Shown: positions 1 to 10,840 of the stretch, in pieces
Layout of the letters: each line of letters opens with the position of its first letter
Position numbering within the stretch: position 1 is the stretch's first letter
Assembly (NCBI GenBank): GCA_030762175.1
Contig: CM060843.1
Coordinates: forward strand, 26,848,501-26,912,500
DNA from: Metallyticus violacea
Taxonomy: Eukaryota > Arthropoda > Insecta > Mantodea > Metallyticidae
Length of the DNA stretch: 64,000 nt
Direction: 5' to 3'
Position numbers and translations under genes: made by a program
The notes under the pieces: model-generated
What the model was told of the DNA's origin: nothing
The model's input: the letters and a program-made list of their open reading frames with translations, nothing else
The model's database searches: none

Positions 1-3000
1 TTAGTGATCACACATTAATCTATTTCGAATACAGTACACGAAAATCAAAATTTAAAGCAAGGAGAGAAGAGAAAATTTACAATTACAGACAAGCAGACTG
101 GAATCTTCTGAGATAGGAATTTGAAAACTTAAAAGTACAGAACGAAACAGAGTCCATTGGTAAGGACGCCAATAACATTATCCAAGTAATATGAAAGGCC
201 ATAGACAAATCTGTTCCCACAACCATACCCAAGAAATGTTAACACTCTTTGGAGGATGCACTGCAAGAAGCAAGAAACAAAATAAGGAAACTGAAAATAA
301 CTTACAAATATCGATAATTGCGGAAAAAAGGGAAAGAAACCTAAATAATTATAGACAAGCTAAAAAGAAATATAAAACTACCTTAGAAGAAACAAGGACA
401 AACTCATGGAAAAATTTCGTAGAAAAGGAAGTAGATACCAATATATGGGGAATGCCCTATAAAATTATTATGGAAAAAATTAAGAAACCGGAAATTCTGA
501 ATGCAATAAAAAAAGGTCAATGAGGAAATGACTACAGATTGGCAAAGCTCTGTGAATGCTCTTTGGACAAGTTACTTCCCCAGGATGATAAGAGCATGGA
601 TATATTCAGCACATTCAAAAAAGAGTAGACATGAACACCATATATAGAAATAATAGACTACCCCTTTGATATGTTGGAAATTAAGCTAACTATAAATAAG
701 CTAAAACCGAAATAAACAGCAGGCCCGGATAGAGTAATTAATGAAGTTCTGATAAATTTGAAAGGTAAAATTACATCGTTCTTATATCCAGTTTTTAATG
801 ACTGTATATGGCAAGGGCGCTTTCCCTATTGCTGGAAAGCTGCAAAAGTTATTATCTTAAAGAAAATGCTGACAAGGATCCGAAGAAACCGAAATCATAT
901 AGACCTATATGTCTCCTAAATACTCTTGGAAAAAATTTAGAAATACTCGTTTGTAAAACATCAAAGGAAATTGGGATCATGACAGGTATGAACCATCAAT
1001 TCGGCTTTAGAAAAGGAAAATCGACTCAAGATGCAATAAATCACCTATTGCAAATGGCCAATAATTCAAATTCAAAATACTTAATTGGAATTTTAATTTA
1101 TATTTCCGGCGCTTTCGATAATTTATAGTAGCCGGTACTGTTTGAGAGTTACAGGAAAAAATCTCCCTAAATGCCTATACGCAATATTAATGGATTACTG
1201 CAAAGATAGAAGGGTTCATGTAAAAGGTACTGAAGAAACAATTTACAGCGATATAACTAAGGGATGTCCATAAGGCTCGACAATAGGACTCATTTTTTGG
1301 GACGTGGTTTTGGAGACTCTTTTAGACAAACCAAACAATGGTGAAAATGTGGCAAAATCCATCGCATATATCGATGATGTTTTATTTCTAATAAAAGGAA
1401 ACAATAGAGCAGATATAGAAAAAAGAGCGAATAAATTAACTAATAAATTAAGTAATTGGTGCACTAAAACTAAACTCCAAGTCGTTCCAACAAAATCAGA
1501 CAACATGCTTTTGAAAGGTAATCTCAAAATAGATCCATGTATAAAATATAATAACCAAGATATAAGACGCCAAAAAGAGGCAGAATATTTGGGAATTTAC
1601 TTAGACGAAAAACTAAACTTTAGGAAACATATTGAATATATACGAAAAAAATCCGATATCGTTACGATGAAATTAACAAAATTAGTTCAGTTAAATTTTA
1701 AAACTCCATTAAACGCCATTACAGCATACCACATGAGCATCTTTGCTTCAATAATGAGTTATGTAGCAGGGATCCGGGCTCTGAGGATGAAGTTATTGCA
1801 ATCAATGCAATAGCTAAAAGAAATAAAATATATACTAAAAGTACAATGGCTGCACGAATGGGAAAATGCCGAGGCAAGCAGAACTTTCAACTTATTTAAC
1901 AACATTTTTGCGATATCAAAACTAAAATTTATACAACCTACCAAATGCATGGTACGTTACCTTATAGGACACGGGCCTTACAAAACTTACTGGGAAAAAA
2001 ATTAACAAAAACACAGGAGGACATGTGTAGATTTTGTTAACGCAGGATAACCCAGAGCACGCATTATTTGAATGTACACCCTATTTAGAACAGGTGAGAG
2101 AAGAAAGAGAAAATTTAAGTGGTCATCAGTTTTTATTTATTTATTTATGGACGCTCTTTAACATCTCAGGTCATCAGCGTCCCATTCAACTCAGGGCGTG
2201 AAACGGCCGACAAATTTTGCTCAGAGGCCTCTCTTTCAGGCTTGAGGTTCTTTTTCGTGCGGCAAATGTACGACACGGGACCCACGGCTTTACTTCCCTT
2301 CCGAAGGAAGCCATACTTAGGATTTTTACGCCCGATAAAATCCATCGGTCCTGGCGGGGTTCGAACCCGCGATCTTGGGTTTAGGAGGCAAGTATTGTAA
2401 CCACTACACCACCAGGACCGACGGTCATAAGTTGACAATATACTTAGAAATAAGAGCCTATATAAATACCTTGAGCAGGCTGCATTCAAAATAAGTAATC
2501 TAGCACAGGGAGAGGTAATACCACAAAAGCAGATAATAAGAAGTAATGAAGAAGCTGAGGAAGAAGTAAGAAGATCAGAACGTATACGTATACAACAAAG
2601 ACAACCCCAAAGCACAAATAACTTAATAAGAATAGAAAATATACAAGATAACTTTAATTAACTCAACAGAGAGAGAATTTTAGAGGAGAAGGTAAAGGCA
2701 AGGAAGAAAAGATTGATAAAGGAGATGAAGACACCTAAATTTATAATAGATGGGGATAATTTTGATTTGCAACCTGAAGTAGAGAATGTGAAGGAAGGTG
2801 AAGGCTTTTACCTATAAGAGTAACGACGGGAAAGATGGAAGAAGGAAAATTACAGAAGAAGATAAAGGGTGTTGAATATCCACGGAAATGAGCGGCGGGA
2901 GGAGATGCAGGATGGAGAAGTGGTGTCAGGAGAGGAGGAGCAGAGCGCAAGAAATGGTGCAACCAGGAGTCCAGAAGGATCAAGAGAGATGGAAGAAGCG

Positions 3001-3057
3001 ACGGTTGGAAAGAAAAGATGGAGAGTGATATGGTGGAAGCGAGGTGATAGTGTTTAA
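1..3057 (+). pseudogene. R1-clade non-LTR retrotransposon (LINE), decayed
   Basis: This is the remnant of the ORF2 polyprotein of a non-LTR retrotransposon, which nicks target DNA and reverse-transcribes its own RNA there. The window opens inside the APE-type endonuclease: codons at 3-11 read S-D-H, the motif with the last catalytic His. A linker follows (191-523, containing W-x2-F and N-x-WGMPYK). The reverse transcriptase runs from about 720 (AGPDRVINEVL) through SYRPICLLNTLGK and QFGFRKGKSTQDAI (808-1128) to an SIAYIDDVLFLIKGN motif near 1355-1395, ending at about 1813. A Cys/His cluster (CRFC, then PEHALFECTPYLEQ) lies at about 2025-2092. That order, and the similarity to R1 RT motifs, place it in the R1 clade. 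It is broken by a frameshift near 860-880, stops (for example TAA at 1272-1274 in motif B), motif changes and a SINE at 2127-2422. The purine-rich end up to 3057 is assigned less firmly. Confidence 0.85.
2127..2422 (-). mobile_element. SINE-B copy 1 (tRNA-derived), nested in the LINE
   Basis: On the minus strand this begins with a tRNA-like head. It has an A box (TGGTGTAGTGG), a B box (GGTTCGAACCC), and a 5' GGTCCTG that pairs with a 3' CAGGACC as an acceptor stem. A body of about 200 bp follows, ending in a TAAA-type tail (2130-2148). GGTCAT flanks it at 2121-2126 and 2423-2428, extendable to a 9-bp near-match, which fits a target-site duplication. It interrupts the reading frame of the R1-type LINE, so it is the younger insertion. 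It has the best-preserved head of the family here. It is an internal pol III promoter-type element, not a functional tRNA gene: the anticodon arm is irregular and the body is fused to it. Confidence 0.85.
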
Positions 3058-5936
3058 TGAGTTAAAGTGTTAGGATAAATAAATGAAATGAGTAGGAAAA
3101 ATTAATAGTGTTAAATGAACTTTAAGTGAAGTAAGTTGTTATAGAGAAGGTGATTATTATGATTGAGATGAGTTAAGGAGACTGGAAACAATTAAGTATA
3201 TAATGTTTAATTTAGAGAAATTCTGCCAAAGTACTGGGCACACGTACATACTGCTGGTAACCAGTGTAGTAGGAGTATAGTACTATAGTAATGGAATAAA
3301 TTCATAGTATGTAATAGCTGGCTACCAGCTATAATTCTTACTGACTCCCAATAATATTGTTATTTCGATAGATTTTGCAGATTTTGGTAGATTAAATTGG
3401 GAAGTAGATTGGTAAATTTATATTTGATTTAACTTAATTATTTTGAGGTTTTTTACTATTTTATTAAATTATTTTAATCTAGTTAATAGAAAAATCTGTA
3501 AAATAATGTAGTAAGAGATGGAAAGTTTTATATACACGGCTTTGTTTAGGAAACCAGGTACCAGGGTGGCGTATACAGGTTTTATTTTAATTTTTTATTT
3601 TTTATTTCTACGAAATGTCAGATCTCATTGATGATACAATATATTAATTAAATCATTTGTTTCTCCATTAACTAATGGAGAAGTTTCATACCTTGTCTAC
3701 CATGTTTGGTGCAAGTAAAACTGTGGTTTTAGAAAAATTGAGTACATTCTGAATTCGTATTCCTTGATTTTCATTACTGCTGTTTGAAGGCATTTTAGCA
3801 TGTGGTTAGCATGTTGATTTCTGGCTCTGGCATGGTGCAAATGCCTTTATTTATATGCAAGTGCAGATTGACATAAATTTGTTTTCTTCTTCGTTGCATT
3901 TTAAGAACTAACATCTGAGAACATGGCACACCTTCAGCAAGCATAGCTAGGATAAAGAAGTTGCCGGATATATTTAGGGGTAGGCTTTGATCACACGATC
4001 ATTGAATATTATACGTTTACGTAAATAAAATTTTATTTTATATAGTGTTAATCAGTTTTATCGAAATATTTTCCATTATTAAATATAATATAATTCAAAG
4101 CGAGGTGTAGTATTGTAAAGTACAATTTTATGCAGCTAAGGTCATTTACAGACACTTATTGAAATAGCCAACAGCCCTTTGGTAATTGAACTCTCATGTT
4201 ACATGGAATTTTATTAGCTCTAAAGAAGGTACTGTGTCCTCGAGCATTTAGTGAAATTCGGATTGATGAAGTAATAAAACGAATTTATGTTTATGTAACA
4301 AGTCAATATTTCGCCATTATTCTTTATTGAATAATAACTTTAATATCAAAATAAGGAAAGTTAAATGCTTATAGTAAAAGCTGCTCTTTTGCGTCGACTA
4401 GAGGCTACTGTTGAGACAATCAACACTACTGTAGACTAGAACATTGAAGACTACCAAAGGGAAGTGTGAATGTAATGTGAAGGAATGCTACACGAGCTAT
4501 GTCGCGGTTGTGCTGTTCAATTTTCGCACTGTTTTCTGGAGTACAATGAAATTTAATCTGCTTCTAAGAGAATTCTGAAAAGACATAGCCGGCTTTGTTT
4601 GTGCTAACAGAACGACGTGAGCAAACACGTTTTGATGAGAGAGAGGAGAGAGGTTCATGTTGCGTGTTGTTTGCTCTAGCCTTTATAATCTCCCAAGTTG
4701 ACAAGGAGGCTTAGCGAGACAAAACGCCGAGATATGCAATGAGAATTTTGCAAAGCGCGGTATTTTTATGATGAAAATTATATAATCCCCTGCTTCGGAG
4801 AACCAAGTACAATTTAGCTTAAATCGTGCTTAAGTCATATAAGAGTTCATAGTCGGAGGTCTTAAATCGGAAGTAATGTTGTGTTCATGAAGAAAAAGCT
4901 GCAGACTCTGCATTATGTTCACAAATAAGCATTTAGACTGCATTTGTTGGTATGCTCAGTAATATTGCATAGTTTTATTGTAGAACATTTTCTCTTCACG
5001 TATCCCTTTAACCCTTCATCAGGACCGGCAAGTACTACTTCAAAAGTATTATAGATATAATATTGAAATGAATTTTATATATTATTATACTATTTTATAG
5101 ACAAGTTTTATATATAATTCCATGAATTTTAGTCTTAAATAAAAGTCATATAATATTCATATCATGTCAATTTTAAACGGAAATTACTTCAGGAAACAAA
5201 AAGTTTCCTATAATGCAGAATATTGCAAATCAGTTGTGTTCTTTACCATTTTTTGGATATATGAAGGAATACTTGAAAGGGCACAATGTAGACAATGTTC
5301 TATCTCCATTGAGATTCGGCGTTTTCTCTTCAAATGCACCAGAAAAACAACAATTTTAAAGATGTGTTGATACAAATAGAAGCAAAGCATAGCTACAGTT
5401 TTTTTCCAATTCTGGAAGAAGTCGCATACTAAAGGTGAAGTTTTTTATGAACGATCTTCATTACTTGAGAAAGTTTCTTATCAGTTAACAATACTTTCGC
5501 ATTGAGTTAAAATCCTCAAATTGATTACACAAGTGTCGGCTTAATCCGTTTTTCATAGAAAAATTTAATTTTTGACAATTTTCGGACACATTTAGACATC
5601 CCTTAATGTAATAAGGTCTAATGAAAAATTTTCAAATATTTTAATGTTATTTACGTGTTATGTTCCTAGCTTGCATTGAAGATCTCCCAAGCAATTAACA
5701 AATTTTAAAATATCAGTCGACACGTGAGCATAGAAGTCGACCATATATCCTCATCATCCTCTTAAGACAGATAGATTAGTGATCTTGTGTTAATTCCAGT
5801 ACAATCATATCCTTCCAGCAAGATAGAGCCCACATCTTACAACGTGCAATTTTTCCACACCGCTGATAGGAGAATATATTGCTGTCCATACATGATTTCT
5901 CTTTGCAAAGGCAGCCCTGAAATAATAGCTTAATAA
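3058..5936. other. AT-rich tract without recognisable gene
   Basis: No ORF here resembles a known protein and no repeat family seen elsewhere in the window occurs. A less AT-rich patch lies at about 4380-4720, but I find no coding signal or tRNA-like boxes in it. Confidence 0.6.
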
Positions 5937-5940
5937 AATA

Positions 5941-6003
5941 CAGAGGGTGCCGAAAAATGTATATACACTTCAAGCAAAGACAAAAGTGTGTTAAAATAAC
6001 AAA
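5941..6003 (-). mobile_element. Orphan end of Tc1-like family T (copy T1)
   Basis: About 63 bp beginning CAGAGGGTGCC after a TA (5939-5940). It matches the transposase-3' end of the family T elements at 55277-56136 and 60946-61835, including the downstream CACTTCAAGCAAAGA block. The match stops at about 6003, where the foldback palindrome begins. The rest of the element is missing, so this is a terminal fragment with one inverted-repeat end. Confidence 0.75.
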
Positions 6004-6412
6004 ATTTAAATATTTTTTAAAAACCACGTTTTTATTTTCTTAATTATAAATTAACTAAAACGTATAAAATAATTCATCCTAGCCAAATGCAGATTTACAA
6101 CCCCATGTAAATTCATAATCTCAAAATTTTAAGAAAATTTCTTCCAAACAAAAAACGTGGGGCGCATACAATAGTTTGTCTGAACCTTTTGTGTGCTTCA
6201 TTTAAATTATGAATACCCTTAACAGTTATTAATTTTATCTATTGCATGTGCCCCGCTTTTTTCGTTTGGAAGAATTTTTCTAAAAAAGTTTATTAGATTA
6301 TGAACTTGCATGGGGTTATAAATCTGCATTTGGCTAGGTTGAATTATTTTACACTTTTTAGTTCACTTATAATTAAGAAAATAAAAACGTGGTTTTTAAA
6401 AAATATTTAAAT
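6004..6412. repeat. Foldback palindrome, about 165-bp arms
   Basis: The left arm (6004-6167) is the reverse complement of the right arm (6243-6412) with few mismatches. Shared landmarks are AAAACCACGTTTTTATTTTC on the left, answered by GAAAATAAAAACGTGGTTTT on the right, and the inner CTTCCAAAC answered by GTTTGGAAG. The loop is about 75 bp. Transcribed or single-stranded, this would form a very long hairpin. No protein is encoded. The structure suits a foldback element or MITE with long terminal inverted repeats, or an inverted duplication made at a break. It lies directly against the orphan Tc1-like end, and I see no clear target-site duplication. Confidence 0.85.
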
Positions 6413-6692
6413 TATTTTATACTTTTTAGTCTTGTGTGCACGTGATTGTGCAATCAGTATTAGACATCTCGATTAAATACTGACAAAAATTGAGCAACTT
6501 TTAGATTTACTTCATTTTGTTTTCTCTTGATCACACCTAAAATATAAAATTGTTTTATATACTCCATTGATAAATCGAAACAGTTTATTAATTATTGTTT
6601 TTATTTAATTAAAAACACAATACAGAAACACAAAGTAAATTTTGAAATTTTTTATTTCAGTATTAAATACATTTGTACTAGATCCTCAATAA

Positions 6693-6984
6693 AACCGCCA
6701 CGGGTGGCCGAGGTCGTTAAGGCACGGACTCGTGAGCGGGAGGTCTGCGGTTCGAATCCCGCCAGGACCGTCCTCCCTGACTGGGTTTTTTTCCAGGTTT
6801 TCCTCAATCTTCATAACTGGCAAATGTCGGGGAGGTACCTAAACTTAGGCCTGGAATGCTTCCTTCCTTAAAAAAAAAAAAAATATCCTTTCCCAATTTA
6901 CCATTCCATCTCATGTATCATCAGTGTCCACCGCCTGTGGTGCCTCAGTAGTGAAAACGGGCGTTAAACACTACTCAAAAAAAA
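6693..6984 (+). mobile_element. SINE-A copy 1, full length with 11-bp TSD
   Basis: A complete tRNA-derived SINE. The head carries an A box (GGTGGCCGAGG) and a B box (GGTTCGAATCC), followed by CCAGGACCG. The body holds an internal A-run (about 6871-6883). A conserved 3' domain (ending CGGGCGTTAAACACTACTC) and a terminal A-run complete it. Both sides carry the perfect target-site duplication ATCCTCAATAA (6682-6692 and 6985-6995), which defines both ends. It is the best reference copy of SINE-A here. The head is of tRNA-Ser/Leu type in its A-box half. Confidence 0.95.
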
Positions 6985-6995
6985 ATCCTCAATAA

Positions 6996-7839
6996 TAAAG
7001 CCAAAATCTTTGATAATATATGTAACTCATTATATTATATAAAATATAATACTCATTCGCTACTTATTTACACAGTTGAAGTTATTAATACATTATTAAT
7101 ACACAGTTACACGTTAACACCAGCACAATTTAATTTATGTGATAGAAATCGGATTTATTAAATGTTATTTGTAAGAATTTAATTGTGAGGATTTAATTTT
7201 TATGTTTTTATTTGAAAAGTTACCATGGCGACTGTATTGATGTCAAAATGTTTAGCATGTCGTTGCGTGTCATTGGCGAGTCGAGAAGAACGTTTTTCCA
7301 TCGTCTCAGTTGATCGCGTTTGAGCCATGCGTTTCTTGGAATTTGCACGTTCGATATCGCGCTGTTTATTTGAATAGTTACCATGGCGACTGTATTGTTA
7401 TTAAAATATAATAAAACGAACTCTAATCATTTTAGATTCAAATAAAACGTTGAATTAAATATAAATAAGTTACACTATAATTTAATTACTGTACAGTCAT
7501 CATAGCAACTGTTCTTATTTTAAAATATCGATTATTAAATTTTTATATTTTATGCGTTATTAACGAAATTACAGAAATATGTTCTTAATATTCAATCTTA
7601 CATTTTTTAAAACTTTCGTGTTTGATATTGCGCTGCTTTGCTTTTAAAACTGCGGAACCATATTTTTGAACCGTGGAACCATTCATCATTATAATTACCA
7701 TATTACATTGTATTGTCATCTATTTCTGACCTATGTGCAAAATTTAAAGTCTCTATCTCATTTAGAAGCACAAAAAAGTGAAAAAATAATTACAAAATTC
7801 CACCCGAACAAACAAGAAAGCGAGTTGGTAAAACGTTTG
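6996..7839. repeat. AT-rich tract with degenerate spaced direct repeats
   Basis: AGTTACCATGGCGACTGTAT occurs at 7218-7237 and again at 7376-7395, both extending to a shared TTG. A weaker third version (GTCATCATAGCAACTG followed by TTATTTTAAAAT) lies at about 7495-7530. Related CGATATCGCGCTG and GATATTGCGCTG words occur near 7351 and 7624. The tract is probably an old, broken tandem array or mobile-element remnant. No protein is recognisable. Confidence 0.6.
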
Positions 7840-9083
7840 AAAACTGAATTCACACAAACAGAAAATGATGAGCACTAACCGTCTTAGGCTTTAACGTTTA
7901 CAACAGTTGCTCAAAATGCCCACTATCGGCGTCGATACACTTCTGAGTATGTTGAACTACTGATTGAGCAACGTTTGCGAAAGTGTCCTCAGTGGATTGC
8001 AGCACACGCCGTTTCAATTTCTTCCCGAGTGCTGCGATTGTTGCTGTCTTGGAAGATTGTCATCAAGGTAGGCACGTACATCTCAGTGGTAATGTGGGGG
8101 TGCACCCTCCTGTTGGAAGTAAAATTCCTCATTTCCATAGAGTGTATGAATGGAAGGTAAGATGAATGTGTGTATCATGTTTAAGTACATTGGGCCAGTC
8201 AAAAAGAATGGTCCAATTAGACTCCTAGATGACAACCAACATCAAACATTAATTCCAGGTAAATTAACAGCCTTTTCCAAAATAACATGTGGATTGTATG
8301 CACACCATTAGGCACAGTTATGCCGGTTAACAGTTCCGTTTAACTTAAATTGTGCCTCATGGACCAAACAACTTTCCCTATGAAGGCCTCATCCTCTTGC
8401 ACCATGTTCCGAAACCAGTCACAGTACTGCATCCTCCGATTAGGGTCATCTTCATTTAATGTATGCGGAAGTCTTGGGTTAAAAACTTTCAACTTTGCTG
8501 TTTTAATAATACGACGTAAGCTGGTTCTGCTAATCCCAGTCTCGCGTACACATTGCTTTGTAGATTTCTGCGGTGAGTGCACAAAATGTTCCAAAACCAT
8601 AGGCGAGGACGCGGGGATTGCTGCTGTGCGAGGTCACCCAGTTCTTCCCTTGTGAATATCGCATACATACCATGAGTCTCACATTTATCTCGAATGCGTG
8701 CAATTGTAACTCGCTTTGGCGGGTCTGTTCTGTACGCACGTCCCCATTACTTTTGATATTTAACAACATTCTCGGTTTTCCAAAACCATTGTGAAATTGT
8801 TTTCCGCTGTTCAAACGATACTCTTGGTTTCATTTTGTTGTAGCAACGCTAGCATAACGTAATGTGAGTTACATCAATTTACAGAACATCATACGATAAT
8901 CTTGGCTTTATTTGTTCATTGTTGATTTATCTGTCATGCAGCAACACAGAGTGTAAATGTATGCGAGTCACATCTGTTTAAAAAACACCATACTACACAT
9001 TACTTTTGTTTTTCGGTGAAACTTTGAAATATATTAAATAGATATCTACTGTGAAAATGTGTATACATTTTTGGCACTCTTTG
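7840..9083 (-). pseudogene. Tc1/mariner-superfamily transposase, family T copy T2
   Basis: This is a cut-and-paste DDE/D transposase relic with a DUF4817-like helix-turn-helix N-terminus. The start is at 8833 (MKPRVSFEQRKTISQW). SPQKSTKQCVRETGISRTSL, the second helix-turn-helix, and LPHTLNEDDPNRRMQYCDWF follow at about 8570-8400. The terminal inverted repeat ends at 9083 before TA (9084-9085). The opposite terminal repeat is missing and homology begins only at about 7840. The catalytic core is destroyed: a 1-bp deletion shifts the frame at the first Asp (near 8365), the second motif reads QQEGAPPH instead of QQDGAP, and the segment with the third Asp is deleted near 8040. A C-terminal FANVAQS-like stretch and GHFEQLL survive near 7900-7980. 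It is non-functional. Confidence 0.85.
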
Positions 9084-10184
9084 TATGTTGGTTTGAAAAT
9101 GTACAATTAAAAGGAAGAAAACATGATATCTAATCACAAAAATGTTTATTAAATTAAAATTAGAAGGGAATTCTACTTTGACCTCTGTAGACTATAGGCA
9201 TAGTAAGCATAATATATTATGGCCAGAAATTTACTTCACTGCTTAAATTGAGATATATGACATTATTTTTCCAAAAGATTCCGTGCTTTTAACGACGCAG
9301 GATTTTTAGAATAGGATGCAATAAAACACCCTTTCTCCAAACCAAACACCACAACATTAAGAATAAGCACAACGGACTATAATCCTATTTATTTGGAGAC
9401 CCTGTAACTTTCATGACAGTTTTAAAATGTATGAAAGATGTATAAAGAACAAAATATGAATATGTAGTTGAATTCTGATTGAATTTCATTTTGATGAAAG
9501 ACATTTAGTCAGAGAAATTATGATTACTAAAAATATCCCCACTAATCTATTTTCTACATCGCCAACACCAGAAACATCATCTTTGAACAGTACCATTATA
9601 ATCAATATTATTGCCACCATCATCAATGGTTGCAGTGGTCATTAAAATATTAGATATAAAGCCTGTTAATTCTTATTGCCTTTTCTCGAAGCGCAATGCT
9701 TTACCTCTTAGTAATGTAGTGAAAAACAACTACACTTCGTTTTGACTCATTGTTTAAAATCTTTCTGATCTTCAATTACTTTAAGATTCCAGATAATGTC
9801 CAGTGCATAAAATTAATCTCTGTGTCCGTTTGCTCCTCGGAAACTGGAAAATTTAAATTTCATAAATATTAAAATATCTTACACAGCTACAAAGTTAAAT
9901 TGTTTGTAGGCAATAATTACTGATTATTTTCATGCCTTGAACGCCATATTATTTATGTACTTTTACCCAACGATCAAAGAAACTTTGTATTCAAAGTGTT
10001 TAAGTTGATCGATTCTTACTAATATTTTAATATTCAATCAAATTGTAGCTTATACTGAATGGTTTTTTATTCTTCACTGGATCACTCCATGTACTGTCAA
10101 CCGCAGTTGATCGAAATCTGCAATTCTCATCTCGTTCCCATCTTGAAATCCGCCCTGGGAGCCGGAGGGGAGAGTAGTAAGATG
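9084..10184. other. AT-rich tract, nothing recognised
   Basis: I see no coding homology, repeat family member or notable secondary structure here beyond simple AT-rich sequence. Confidence 0.55.
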
Positions 10185-10840
10185 CTAACTCTAGGAAAGT
10201 TCTTATGTTTTGTGTGACAAAGTATTAAGTATTCATTAGGCTGCGTAATTCAGTGTATTAATTGCGTTAAATTTACTGGATTCAGGTATTCTATTTCCCA
10301 AATAGTATATTTATTTACCATTTGTACATGCATACAGAATTGACTCATATGTGCGAAGATTGTTTCAGGAGAGATCCCCTTATATTCAACTTCAAAGTCG
10401 AAGTTCGATTCACAAATTAATAAATATATTTTGTAAAATGAAAAGTATTCTTGATAAAAAGCGTACACAGCCACGTACGGTACTCACAGAAGAAATATTA
10501 GATAACATTGGACATGCTCTGGAAATTTTTCTTAAAAATAACTTCGATTTCTTTCTCAGTAAACGAGAATTTCCTATGCCTCTGTTCGAAAGGCTACGAA
10601 GCTACTAAAGTTGAAACCCTATAAAACTACTGTAGTGCAAGAACTTAAACTACACCCAGGAATATATTTTGTAAATGGATTATAAACAGTGTGCATGACA
10701 AAGAGAGAGAGTAAGAAGGCAGTCAATAGATAAATGTGCGGTATCTCATTGTCAAATGATTAGTTCGTGATTTGAGGGATTTTATGGCAGTAAATCTTAA
10801 AAAGGTTGATAAGGAGCTGCGGAAAACCAATATTTCTATG
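10185..10840 (+). pseudogene. Tc1-like transposase N-terminal relic, family U copy 1
   Basis: The longest frame (10351-10608) reads RLFQERSPYIQLQSRSSIHK, LINIFCKMKSILDKKRTQP and RTVLTEEILDNIGHALEIF. This is the DUF4817-type helix-turn-helix and linker found in insect Tc1/mariner-superfamily transposases. Downstream, in other frames, come LKPYKTT-like and RDFMAVNLKKVDKE stretches, so frameshifts have split the gene. The DDE catalytic domain is absent. The 5' flank from about 10185 (CTAACTCTAG) matches the start of the second copy at 31935, so the element boundary is near there. Dead by truncation and frameshift. Confidence 0.75.

Noticed and set aside
2335..2422. tRNA gene on the minus strand (A and B boxes, pairing acceptor halves)
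   Set aside because: The anticodon arm is irregular, the tRNA-like part is fused to a 200-bp body with a TAAA tail, and the same unit recurs at 51870, 53386 and 56457. It is a SINE head.
6695..6770. tRNA-Ser or tRNA-Leu gene
   Set aside because: The 5' side does not pair with CCAGGACC, there is no variable arm consistent with Ser/Leu, and the unit is repeated with target-site duplications. It is the head of SINE-A.
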